Shown here: piece by piece, positions 17,939-26,240 of the stretch
Numbering within the stretch: position 1 is the first letter of the stretch
Layout: each line of letters opens with the position of its first letter
DNA from: Acidobacteriota bacterium
Lineage (GTDB): Bacteria; Acidobacteriota; Vicinamibacteria; Vicinamibacterales; UBA2999
Reading direction: 5' to 3'
Length of the DNA: 64,000 nucleotides
NCBI GenBank assembly: GCA_016192845.1
Contig: JACPTI010000077.1
Span: 22,737-86,736 of the forward strand
The notes under the pieces: model-generated
What the model was told of the DNA's origin: nothing
The model's input: only the letters and a program-made list of their open reading frames with translations
Database searches by the model: none
Position numbers and translations under genes: made by a program

Positions 17939-19000
17939 TCAGACCCCGAACACCTGCAGCAGATCGCGCGCCCCGATGGCGGTAAACGCCGACGCCGCCA
18001 TCTGCAAGTGCGACCGCGAGAATCCGTCGGCGTCGCCGTAGTACGACGTCGACCGCACGCCGTAGAACGGCGCCAGGTACGCAAAGCCGCCGTAGGTGCC
18101 GACGAAGGCGTCGGCGTGCGCAACGATGGCGCTCTGGACGTGCAGGTTCTGCGACGGCGGGGCCGTGCCGGCCATATCCACAACGCCGTACGTCGTCACC
18201 GCGCACGCGCCGTGGTCGTCGATCGCCACACCGGCCGACAACGACACCACCGGCCCGCGGTCGGCGAGCCGCGCCAGCTCGGCGCGCACGAAGGCCCGAT
18301 TTTCCTCCGTCGCCGGAAAGCAGTCGTTGAAGTAGAACTTCGCCGCGACGTACCGCTCGGGCAGATTGAGACCGGTCATGCGCGGCGGCCGCTCGAGCCG
18401 CTGGTACCGCGTGTGCCGGTGGATCCAGTCTTCGTCGAGATGGCGCCACCAGAACGGGTTCATCAGATCGTACATGACCGACGGGTGCAGGACCGCTGTT
18501 GCCGCCGGCAACGAGGCTCGCACGCGGTCGAGCAGCTGCCGCTCGCGCTGTGTCAGGCGCGTCTGCTTCTGCTCGCCAGCCTCGCCCACGTGCGCCTCGC
18601 GCCATTGCCTGACCACGTCCGGCTGCACGTAGTCGAACACTTCGTAGTACCGCCCCGCGATCGGCGCGTACCAGGACCACGTGCCTCCGCGCGACAGAAC
18701 GGCCAGCCGCTCGGGGGGCACGTGGAACTCGGACGCGAACCAGCGCAGGAACGGCGCCCAGTAGAGGATCTCGAAGCCGACCTCGCCCAACCACGGCCCC
18801 GCCAGAATCGGCCGGCCGCTTGAGGCCAGCGCCGCGAGGCGGTGCCGGATCCGCGCGCCGCGGTACCGACCGACGGGGCCGGCCGCGCGGCGGCGCACGG
18901 CCCGGGGGATCAGCCGTCGAAGCGGACCCTGCACCTCCCCCGTTACAATCTGTTTCGCGCCTGTATGGGCCACACTATCTGCGATACGCGCCCCCGACAT
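17939..19000 (-). CDS. GPW-family protein, putative GT-B-like, copy 2
   Basis: ILAGPWLGEVGFEILYWAPFLRWFASEFHVPPERLAVLSRGGTWSWY; LPERYVAAKFYFN; FVGTYGGFAYLAPFYGV. Start inferred inside ORF 17939..19357. Confidence 0.62.
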   Translation of the reverse strand: MSGARIADSVAHTGAKQIVTGEVQGPLRRLIPRAVRRRAAGPVGRYRGARIRHRLAALASSGRPILAGPWLGEVGFEILYWAPFLRWFASEFHVPPERLAVLSRGGTWSWYAPIAGRYYEVFDYVQPDVVRQWREAHVGEAGEQKQTRLTQRERQLLDRVRASLPAATAVLHPSVMYDLMNPFWWRHLDEDWIHRHTRYQRLERPPRMTGLNLPERYVAAKFYFNDCFPATEENRAFVRAELARLADRGPVVSLSAGVAIDDHGACAVTTYGVVDMAGTAPPSQNLHVQSAIVAHADAFVGTYGGFAYLAPFYGVRSTSYYGDADGFSRSHLQMAASAFTAIGARDLLQVFGV

Positions 19001-19657
19001 GCACCGGCCGCACTGCCCCAGATAACCCTTGTGGCGATCGACGGCACGAGGAATCCGGCGGCCACGGAAGCGTCGCTCGCACGAGCGAGCGCGGAGCTGA
19101 CGTTCGGGCACGTGCTGTTCTTCGCTCCCGCCAGGCCCAATAGCCGGCCGGAACTGTACGAGCGCTGCGAGTGGATCGAGATACCGCCGAAGTCGCTGAA
19201 GCAATACAACCAGTTCTGCCTGACGGAGCTCCACGTCCACATTCGGACCACCCATTGTTTGACGGTACAGTCCGACAGCTACATCGTGAATGCCGCCGCC
19301 TGGGACGACGAGTGGCTGCAGTACGACTACATCGGCGCTCCGTGGCCGCCGGGCCACAGCGGAACCGAGTATCGCGTCGGGAACAGCGGGTTCTGCCTGC
19401 GCTCACGGAAGCTGCTTCAGGCGACGTCGACGCTGCCGACCGACTCGTATGTCTGGCGCGGCAAGCTGAAACAGGGCTGCCGGGACGACGTGATCACCTG
19501 TGTGATGTATCGTCAGCACCTCGAGAGCCTGGGACTGCGGTTCGCGCCGGTCAGCGTGGCCGCCAGATTCGCCTTCGAAAACCCGACGCCCGAAGCACCA
19601 GCGCTGAACGGGCAGTTCGGCGTCCACGAATACCGCAGGCGGAGCCACCCGGTCTAG
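18965..19657 (+). CDS. DUF5672-like protein (putative glycosyltransferase-related)
   Basis: ITLVAIDGTRNP, SDSYIVNAAAWDDEWLQYDYIGAPWPPG, VGNSGFCLRSRKLL. TACAAT at 18944-18949 just upstream of ATG 18965. Only gene on + between 1 and 57.4 kb. Confidence 0.75.
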   Translation: MGHTICDTRPRHAPAALPQITLVAIDGTRNPAATEASLARASAELTFGHVLFFAPARPNSRPELYERCEWIEIPPKSLKQYNQFCLTELHVHIRTTHCLTVQSDSYIVNAAAWDDEWLQYDYIGAPWPPGHSGTEYRVGNSGFCLRSRKLLQATSTLPTDSYVWRGKLKQGCRDDVITCVMYRQHLESLGLRFAPVSVAARFAFENPTPEAPALNGQFGVHEYRRRSHPV

Positions 19658-19693
19658 TTAGATTCCGGCCGTCATCGCGCCGAGTACTCAGGG

Positions 19694-20761
19694 TCATGGA
19701 TCCGGGAGCCCCTCGATGTCCTCGACCCCGAGGACCTGGTCGGCCTCCACGGCGCGTGTGAGGCGGCGGCCGATCACCTTCTCCAGGCGCTCGGGCGCCA
19801 GACCGGTGCCCGGCTTCTTGATCGCGAGATGCTCCCGGGCGAGGCGCGTGCCCGCGGGAAGCGCCGTACGTGCGACGAGGCTTCGCGTGAAGATCCGCCG
19901 CAGCGGGACCCTCTCCCGCGCGGCGGCATCCTTGTCGACCGGATTGGCGCGCATCCGCTCGATGAAGCGGACGCCGTCGACCAGCTGCCGCAGCTCCGCG
20001 GTGGTGACCGACGCGACGACATCGGGTCCGAACATCTCACGCGAGAGCGCCACGTGCACCTCCAGCAGATCGATGCCGATCGCCGCCGCCGCCAGCCCCG
20101 CGTAGATCGTCGCCGAATGGTCCGACAACCCGACCCAGCAGCCGTACCGCTCGCGGTAGTGCGGGATGAGGTTCAAGCCGACCTGCTCCGGCGGGCAGGG
20201 GTACGCCGTGGTGCACTGCAGCACGCCGAGGGGAACGCCGCGCGACTTCACCCGCGCCACCGCCGCATCGATCTCCGCCAGCGGACTCATACCGGTCGAC
20301 AGGACGACCGGGATGCCCGTCCGCAGCACCCGCTCGAGGAGCTGGGCGTTCGAGGTCTCGCCGGACGCGATCTTCCAGAAGGGCTGCCCGATGCGCTCCA
20401 GCATGTCGACGGCTTCGACCGAGAACGGCGTCGAGACGAACAGCACGCTCCGCTCCCGGCAGTGGGTCGCGAGACCGCGCCACTGCTCCTCGGTGAACTC
20501 CGTCCGCTTCCAGTACTCGTACCGCGAGCGGTCCTGGCGGCTGAACGCGACCCGGAACGGCTCCGACGGCGTGCTCTCGGCGGCGGCGATGTGCGTCTGA
20601 AACTTCACCGCGTCGGCGCCGGCGTCCGCAATGGCGTCGATGAAGGCGTGGGCCAGGCCGAGGCTCCCGTCGTGCGTCAGCGCCACCTCGCCCATGACGA
20701 GGCAGCGGCCGTCCCCGAGCTGGGCGAGGGCCGGATGGTCCGTCGTCCTCGAATGGGTCAT
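19694..20761 (-). CDS. neuB: N-acetylneuraminate synthase-like (NeuB family) with SAF-like domain, copy 2
   Basis: MGEVALTHDGSLGLAHAFIDAIADAGADAVKFQTHIA, KIASGETSNAQLLERV, LSTGMSPLAEIDAA, LQCTTAYPCPPEQVGLN, GLSDHSATIYAGLAAAAIGIDLLEVHVAL. Confidence 0.9.
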   Translation of the reverse strand: MTHSRTTDHPALAQLGDGRCLVMGEVALTHDGSLGLAHAFIDAIADAGADAVKFQTHIAAAESTPSEPFRVAFSRQDRSRYEYWKRTEFTEEQWRGLATHCRERSVLFVSTPFSVEAVDMLERIGQPFWKIASGETSNAQLLERVLRTGIPVVLSTGMSPLAEIDAAVARVKSRGVPLGVLQCTTAYPCPPEQVGLNLIPHYRERYGCWVGLSDHSATIYAGLAAAAIGIDLLEVHVALSREMFGPDVVASVTTAELRQLVDGVRFIERMRANPVDKDAAARERVPLRRIFTRSLVARTALPAGTRLAREHLAIKKPGTGLAPERLEKVIGRRLTRAVEADQVLGVEDIEGLPDP

Positions 20762-22302
20762 CAGACGTCAGTGGGCTGGTGCGAGCGGGCGGCCGCCGCC
20801 AGGCGCGCCTGCCGCGCAGGATCGAGCTCGCGCGGCGTTCGCGTCAGCCGTGTGCCGAGGAGCAGCGAGCCGCCGCGGGCGGCCGCGCCGAGCATGACGC
20901 GGAGCCAGGTCCGCCTGCCGGCGGCCGCGGGGGCGACCACGCAGGTCCCCAGCGCCTCGACCGCCTCGATGAAGACCGGCGCGGCCGGGCTGTCGAGACC
21001 CCGCGGCCGGACGAACGCTTCCAGAAAGGGCCGGTACGGGTGGACCTCCGCTGGACGCCGGCGAAGCGCCGCCCCCAGTTGAGCGAGGTGCTCCTGTGCG
21101 GTGTCGGCCACCCGGACGATGCCGCCGCCGACCTGCAGCAGATAGCGGAAGTGAGCCGTGCCCATCTGATTGTCGTGGAAGCGCGGTACCAGTACGGTCA
21201 GCACATCGCGGCCGACGATTGCCGCTTCGAGAAACGCGCTCGTATTCAAGCCGACGACCGCCGCGCTGTGGTACAGCGAGTCGAAATAGTCGGCACGGGA
21301 AGGCTCGTCGACCGCGTTGCCTCCCCACACCGCCACCGGCCCGAACGCGGACAGGTCCACGCCGCACCACGCAGCCGCGCCTGAGGGATACGGCCGGATC
21401 AGCACGCTCGCTCCGGCCACCACCGGATCGGCGCAGCCGCGCAGCCAGCCGAGCCACTCCCGGACGAAATCAATCTCGGGGAGGCTGCCTTTGATCAGGC
21501 CGGTACAGACGTACAGCACGATCGGCCGGTCCACGGGGAGACCGAGCTGGGCGCACAGATCGTCACGACCGCGCGTGGGCCGACGGCTGAACCAGTGATC
21601 GAAGCACTGTGCGCCGGTCACCACGACCCGCTCCGGCGGAACGCCGTGCACCTGCACGGCCTCGCCGCGCTGGGTCTCGTTCCAGACGAACACGCGGTCC
21701 GGGTAGTCGCGCAGCAGCGCTTTGCTCGTAAGGTGATCCCAGCTCCAGACGGCGAGCCCGCAAGGAATGCTCAGTTGCCGCGCCGCGCGGACGTAATCGA
21801 TTTGCTGGGACCCCAAATCCACGAGCGGCGTGATGAGCAGAACGTCGGGAGCGTGCCCGGCCAGGTACTCGACGATCGACGCGGGCGGGGGCACGGCGGC
21901 GTCGACGGCATGCAGGCACCGGGCGTACAGCCGGCGCCAGCGAAGGCCGCCGATGAGCGGCGGGTCGGCGCACGCGGCCAGCAGCCGGGGCGTGCGGTTT
22001 CGCGCCCGGACGCGACGCAGCGGAGCGGTGTCGTAGAACGGATCGAGGTAGCGCAGGTAGTCGAGGCCAAGCCGCAGCCGGCGCGCCGCGCCGCTCCAGG
22101 TGTCGGGGCGTCGGGGCGGCACCATGCCGGAGGTCACGTCCGGCCATCCCGCGGTGAGGGCCTTCACGGCCGCGTCGCCGCCCAGCTTGTCCTCCACCTC
22201 GACTGCGAGGTGTACCCGATGTCCCCGCTCCGCCAGCGACCGGATCGCCGCGTCGTAGTTGCGGAAGTACGTGCAGTGGCGCGCGATGAAGAGAATCTTC
22301 AC
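20761..22302 (-). CDS. SWD[HN]L-family putative GT-B glycosyltransferase, copy 1
   Basis: VKILFIARHCTYFRNYDAAIRSLAERGHRVHLAVE; SWDHLTSKALLRDYPDRVFVWNETQRGEAVQVHGVPPERVVVTGAQCFDHWF; YFDSLYHSAAVVGLNTSAFLEAAIVGR. Confidence 0.7.
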   Translation of the reverse strand: MKILFIARHCTYFRNYDAAIRSLAERGHRVHLAVEVEDKLGGDAAVKALTAGWPDVTSGMVPPRRPDTWSGAARRLRLGLDYLRYLDPFYDTAPLRRVRARNRTPRLLAACADPPLIGGLRWRRLYARCLHAVDAAVPPPASIVEYLAGHAPDVLLITPLVDLGSQQIDYVRAARQLSIPCGLAVWSWDHLTSKALLRDYPDRVFVWNETQRGEAVQVHGVPPERVVVTGAQCFDHWFSRRPTRGRDDLCAQLGLPVDRPIVLYVCTGLIKGSLPEIDFVREWLGWLRGCADPVVAGASVLIRPYPSGAAAWCGVDLSAFGPVAVWGGNAVDEPSRADYFDSLYHSAAVVGLNTSAFLEAAIVGRDVLTVLVPRFHDNQMGTAHFRYLLQVGGGIVRVADTAQEHLAQLGAALRRRPAEVHPYRPFLEAFVRPRGLDSPAAPVFIEAVEALGTCVVAPAAAGRRTWLRVMLGAAARGGSLLLGTRLTRTPRELDPARQARLAAAARSHQPTDV

Positions 22303-23528
22303 AGCCGGGCGTCCACGCGCCCACCCGTCAGGAGGCTGCCGGCGTTTGCCGGATCGAGCGCCCGCAGGTCCGTGACGGCGAAGCGGCCGGCGTCGAGCTT
22401 GTGGTACGCGCGCATCGCGACCGCGATGTGGGCGTGCAGCCACTGCGGGTCGACGAACATCGCCGCCGTATCGACGCCGAGCCGCGGTGCGAGCCAGGTG
22501 ATGCTGCCGCACGTCCCGACGAATGCGCGCGCGCCCGCGGCAACTTGCGTCTGCACTCCGAGATTCGTCTGCGGCGTCATCCAGGGGCGGGCGCTGATGA
22601 CGTCGGCGCCGCCGAATCGGTAATCGGCGTGGTCGTCTGCGAGGAGGAGGCCCGTGTCCAGCAGCACGACCGGCAGGCGCTCAGCGAGACTCGAGACGAT
22701 GCTCCTGAGCACGCCCCGGATCTGCGGCGTGTCGGGGAGCGACTGCGCGCCGTAGAACTTCACCGCGACGTACTCCCGCGGCAGGAGTGCCGGGTCGATC
22801 ATCGGGGTCGCGGCGTGCGTCGTGAACCGCGTGTGCGCGTCGACAAACCCCATCGCCCGGTGCCCGGACCAGTACAGCGTGAACAGCCGGTACATGAGTC
22901 CGGGGTGAATGACGTCGAACTCGCGGGTCCCGAGGTGCCGGGCAACGGCCACGAGGATGTCGGCGTCGAGCGGCGACGGCTCGACATGTTTGGTCATCCC
23001 CCGCTCGGCGTTGCGCCGCGCGAACTCGGCCGGCTCGACGTGATCCCAGATCTCCACGTAGCGGGATGCCACGCCCTGATACCAGCTGGCCACGCCGCCG
23101 CGTGAAACGGCGACCAGACGATCCTCCGGCAGCCTGAACGCGGCTTTGACCCAGTGGAGGAACGGCACCCAGTACAGCGTCTCGAATCCCACCTCCGAGA
23201 TCCACGGCCCTGCGACGAGCAGGCGTCCGCGTCCGACGATCGTTTCGAGCTCTCCTTCGACGTCCCACGTGGCGCGAAAGAAGCTCCATTGCTCCTCGAG
23301 CTGACGCTTCCGCCGGAGTGCGGTGCGGACGGGGCGCCGCACGCGGCGGAACCAGCGCTTCGCGAGATTCACGACATCGTCGCGAACGCCCTCGCCGGCG
23401 CGGCGGACGGCGTGACGCGCATCCGTGATCCCTTCCTGGCCCACCTTGACCCCCCACCGGAGGCGACCGGCGACCTGCCGCAGCCGCTTGCGCGCGAGGT
23501 TGCGCGCCGCGGTCTGCCAGCCCGTCAC
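22299..23528 (-). CDS. GPW-family protein, copy 3, with basic N-terminal region
   Basis: LVAGPWISEVGFETLYWVPFLHWVKAAFRLPEDRLVAVSRGGVASWY; LPREYVAVKFYGA; FVGTCGSITWLAPRLGV. Confidence 0.65.
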   Translation of the reverse strand: MTGWQTAARNLARKRLRQVAGRLRWGVKVGQEGITDARHAVRRAGEGVRDDVVNLAKRWFRRVRRPVRTALRRKRQLEEQWSFFRATWDVEGELETIVGRGRLLVAGPWISEVGFETLYWVPFLHWVKAAFRLPEDRLVAVSRGGVASWYQGVASRYVEIWDHVEPAEFARRNAERGMTKHVEPSPLDADILVAVARHLGTREFDVIHPGLMYRLFTLYWSGHRAMGFVDAHTRFTTHAATPMIDPALLPREYVAVKFYGAQSLPDTPQIRGVLRSIVSSLAERLPVVLLDTGLLLADDHADYRFGGADVISARPWMTPQTNLGVQTQVAAGARAFVGTCGSITWLAPRLGVDTAAMFVDPQWLHAHIAVAMRAYHKLDAGRFAVTDLRALDPANAGSLLTGGRVDARL

Positions 23529-26188
23529 GTCCGGACACCCTCCAGGACCGGCGAGGCGATGCCAAAGCCCAGTCGCACGACGTCAACCGCCCGGATATCG
23601 AGCTCGACGAAGGCGCCGCACCGGAGGCCCGAGAAGACGCGCTTGGCCACCTCGAGGTGATCGAAGCGGAAGCCCGAGGCGTGGGAGTAGAACGCGATCG
23701 TGCCGGTCCCGGCGAGCGGCGCGAGATAGCAGAAGCCGCCGTACGTGCCGACGAACGCCTGCGCGTGCCGGATGACCTGCGTCTGCACCGCCAGGTTGTC
23801 GATCGGGCGCATCAGGTGGTCGATCGTGTGGATGCGCCCCCTGAGGTCGGACGGGAAGTCGTCGTGGTCGTCGTACCGATCGGCCGTGTTGAGCAGCACC
23901 ACGTCGATGTGCTGCGCCAGGTCCGCGAGAAACCTCGCCGCAAACGCCCTGTTCGCCGCCGTCGGCGGCAGCGCGACGTTACCGTAGAACTTCGCGGCCA
24001 CATAGCGCGCCGGGAGCTGCCCGCGCAGCGCGAACGGTTCCATCGGCGGCAGCGGTGAGAAGCTGGTGAACGTCTCGACGATCGTGACCGGCGCGCGCTG
24101 AAACCAGAACTGCTCGAAGAGCCGGTACATCGTGGACGGGTGCAGGATCTCGGCCCCGCGGAGCCCCCGTGCGGCGGTCACCCGCGCGATGATCTCCCGG
24201 TCGAAGCTCGACACGTCGAGGTGCTTCATCCGGCCGGACTGCTCTGCAATCCGCTCCTCGTTCCGCCGGCGGAACTGCTCGGGCGTGTAGTACGACAGGA
24301 TGTCTTCGTAGTTGGCCGTCAGGTGCGAGTACCACGGCGCGGCCCCGCCGCGCGAGATGACCACGAGCCGCTCCGGATCGAAGTTGCCGTACGTCTTGGC
24401 CCAGGCGAGAAACGGAATCCAGTAGAGGAGCTCGAAGCCGGTTTCCGAGAGCCACGGCCCGACGAGAATCGGCTTGTCGCTCCGGCCGAGCAGCGTGACG
24501 AGCTCGCGCGTCTCGAGGGCCTCGGGGACGTCCCAGACCCACGACCGTTTGGCCGGATCGCGGTGCCGCCCGGGCTTCGGCGTCAGCGCCGACGGTGGAG
24601 ACGGCGCCACCACGCCCGGGCGCTTCGACCCGAGCTGCCGGATGGCGAACCGCTTCAGGTCCCCCAGCACGCGGCGCTTCCACACCCTGTAGTCCTTGCG
24701 GATGCGACTGCGGAGGTGCTTCCACCACAACTGCGCGGGCGTGCGCAACGCGACGAGCGCGACGGCCGGGTACAGCGGCACGCGCAGGAGGAATTCCCTC
24801 CAGCCGAGGCGCTCAGGCGCCGGCGCCGGCGCCGCCACGACCCGCTCGAGCGCATCGACGAACTGCGGCGTCGCGGCGACCTCGGCCCCGAGGGGACGCA
24901 CGAACATCACGGCGAAGTCGCGTGACTGCGAGTCGATCTCCCCCTCGCCGCGCAGGGAAGCGGCGAGCAGCCGCGCGTGCTCGTCGAGCGACCGCGCGGC
25001 GCGCAGCAGGCCCGCGAGAAGGTACCGGAAGTGGAGCGTGCCTTCCTGATTTCTGGTTGAGATTTCCGGCACCAGCACGGTATGCGCCGGTCTGCCGATG
25101 ACCGCGGCCTCGAGGAACGCGCTCGTGTTCAGCCCCACGACCGCGGCGCTGTAGTAGATGGAGTCGAAGTAGTCGTCTTTCGCCTCGGCGTCGACCGGAT
25201 GAGCGCCCCAGAACGCCACGTTCCGGTAGCCGGTGAGGTCGACCCCCTGCCACTCCTTCAGGCGGGCCGGGTGCGGCCGCACGAGAATCCCGATGTCCTT
25301 CAGGCGCGGGTCGTCGCTCGATCGCAGCGTTTCGATCCAGTCGAGGACGAACGAAGGCTCGTCGGCCGTGTTGTGGAAGAGCGCCGAGCAGACGTACAGC
25401 ACGAACGGCCTGTCCGAAGGGAGTCCGACGCGCTCGCAAAAGACCTCTCGGCTGCGTGACGGACGGCGCCCCCACCACTGGTCGTAGCACTGCGCGCCGG
25501 TGACGATGATTTTCTCCGCAGGCACACCGTGCATCTCGATCGCCTCGGTGCGCTGCACGTTGTTCCACACGATCACCGCGTCGGGTACGAAGCGCAGCAG
25601 CGACTTCGTCGAGAGGTGGTCCCAGCTGCAGACCGGGAGCACGGTGCGCGTGCCCAGCACCTTGGCGGCGCGCACGTGGTCGATCTGCGGCGATCCAAGG
25701 TCGACGAGCGGCGTGACGAGCACGGCATCGGGCTGATGCGCCGCAATGAACTCCTCGGTCGCCTTCATGCGCGGGAGCGCGCGCTCGAGCGCGCGGAGGA
25801 GGCGCGCCAGCCGCTGGCGGCCGCGATCGCTCCCGAAGAACGACAGCGTGAGGAGCGCGAGCACCACACGCGGCGTCCGCTGCCGGGCGCGCGCCAGCAG
25901 GTGCGGCGTGGTCGCATAGAGCGGTTCGAGGTAGCGCAGGTAATCGAGCCCGTGACGGATCCGCCGCGTCAGATCGAACCAGGGGCCGACATGCCGGGCC
26001 GGTGACTCGCCCATCGAGAGCTGCTCGGGATACCGCGCCACGAGCCGCTCGATCATCTGCCGGCCGCCCATCGATTCTTCGACGTCGGCGGCCATGTGCA
26101 CGCGGTGGCCGCGCCGGGCGAGATCCTCGATGGCGGCCTCGAAGTTGCGCAGGTACGACCAGTGGCGGGCAAAGAACAGCAGCTTCAT
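23525..26188 (-). CDS. Fusion: SWD[HN]L-family GT-B domain (copy 2) + GPW-family domain (copy 4)
   Basis: N-term MKLLFFARHWSYLRNFEAAIEDLARRGHRVHMAADVEE, SWDHLSTKSLLRFVPDAVIVWNNVQRTEAIEMHGVPAEKIIVTGAQCYDQWW; C-term ILVGPWLSETGFELLYWIPFLAWAKTYGNFDPERLVVISRGGAAPWY. Confidence 0.7.
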   Translation of the reverse strand: MKLLFFARHWSYLRNFEAAIEDLARRGHRVHMAADVEESMGGRQMIERLVARYPEQLSMGESPARHVGPWFDLTRRIRHGLDYLRYLEPLYATTPHLLARARQRTPRVVLALLTLSFFGSDRGRQRLARLLRALERALPRMKATEEFIAAHQPDAVLVTPLVDLGSPQIDHVRAAKVLGTRTVLPVCSWDHLSTKSLLRFVPDAVIVWNNVQRTEAIEMHGVPAEKIIVTGAQCYDQWWGRRPSRSREVFCERVGLPSDRPFVLYVCSALFHNTADEPSFVLDWIETLRSSDDPRLKDIGILVRPHPARLKEWQGVDLTGYRNVAFWGAHPVDAEAKDDYFDSIYYSAAVVGLNTSAFLEAAVIGRPAHTVLVPEISTRNQEGTLHFRYLLAGLLRAARSLDEHARLLAASLRGEGEIDSQSRDFAVMFVRPLGAEVAATPQFVDALERVVAAPAPAPERLGWREFLLRVPLYPAVALVALRTPAQLWWKHLRSRIRKDYRVWKRRVLGDLKRFAIRQLGSKRPGVVAPSPPSALTPKPGRHRDPAKRSWVWDVPEALETRELVTLLGRSDKPILVGPWLSETGFELLYWIPFLAWAKTYGNFDPERLVVISRGGAAPWYSHLTANYEDILSYYTPEQFRRRNEERIAEQSGRMKHLDVSSFDREIIARVTAARGLRGAEILHPSTMYRLFEQFWFQRAPVTIVETFTSFSPLPPMEPFALRGQLPARYVAAKFYGNVALPPTAANRAFAARFLADLAQHIDVVLLNTADRYDDHDDFPSDLRGRIHTIDHLMRPIDNLAVQTQVIRHAQAFVGTYGGFCYLAPLAGTGTIAFYSHASGFRFDHLEVAKRVFSGLRCGAFVELDIRAVDVVRLGFGIASPVLEGVRT

Positions 26189-26240
26189 CCAGGTACTCCA
26201 GCGATTTCCGCGGGCCGAGTCGCCATCGCCGTGGGGCCGG

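Noticed and set aside
16961-18823. 620-aa plus-strand ORF
   Set aside because: Opposite the NAD-epimerase and GPW genes; composition R/H/D/V-rich without motifs.
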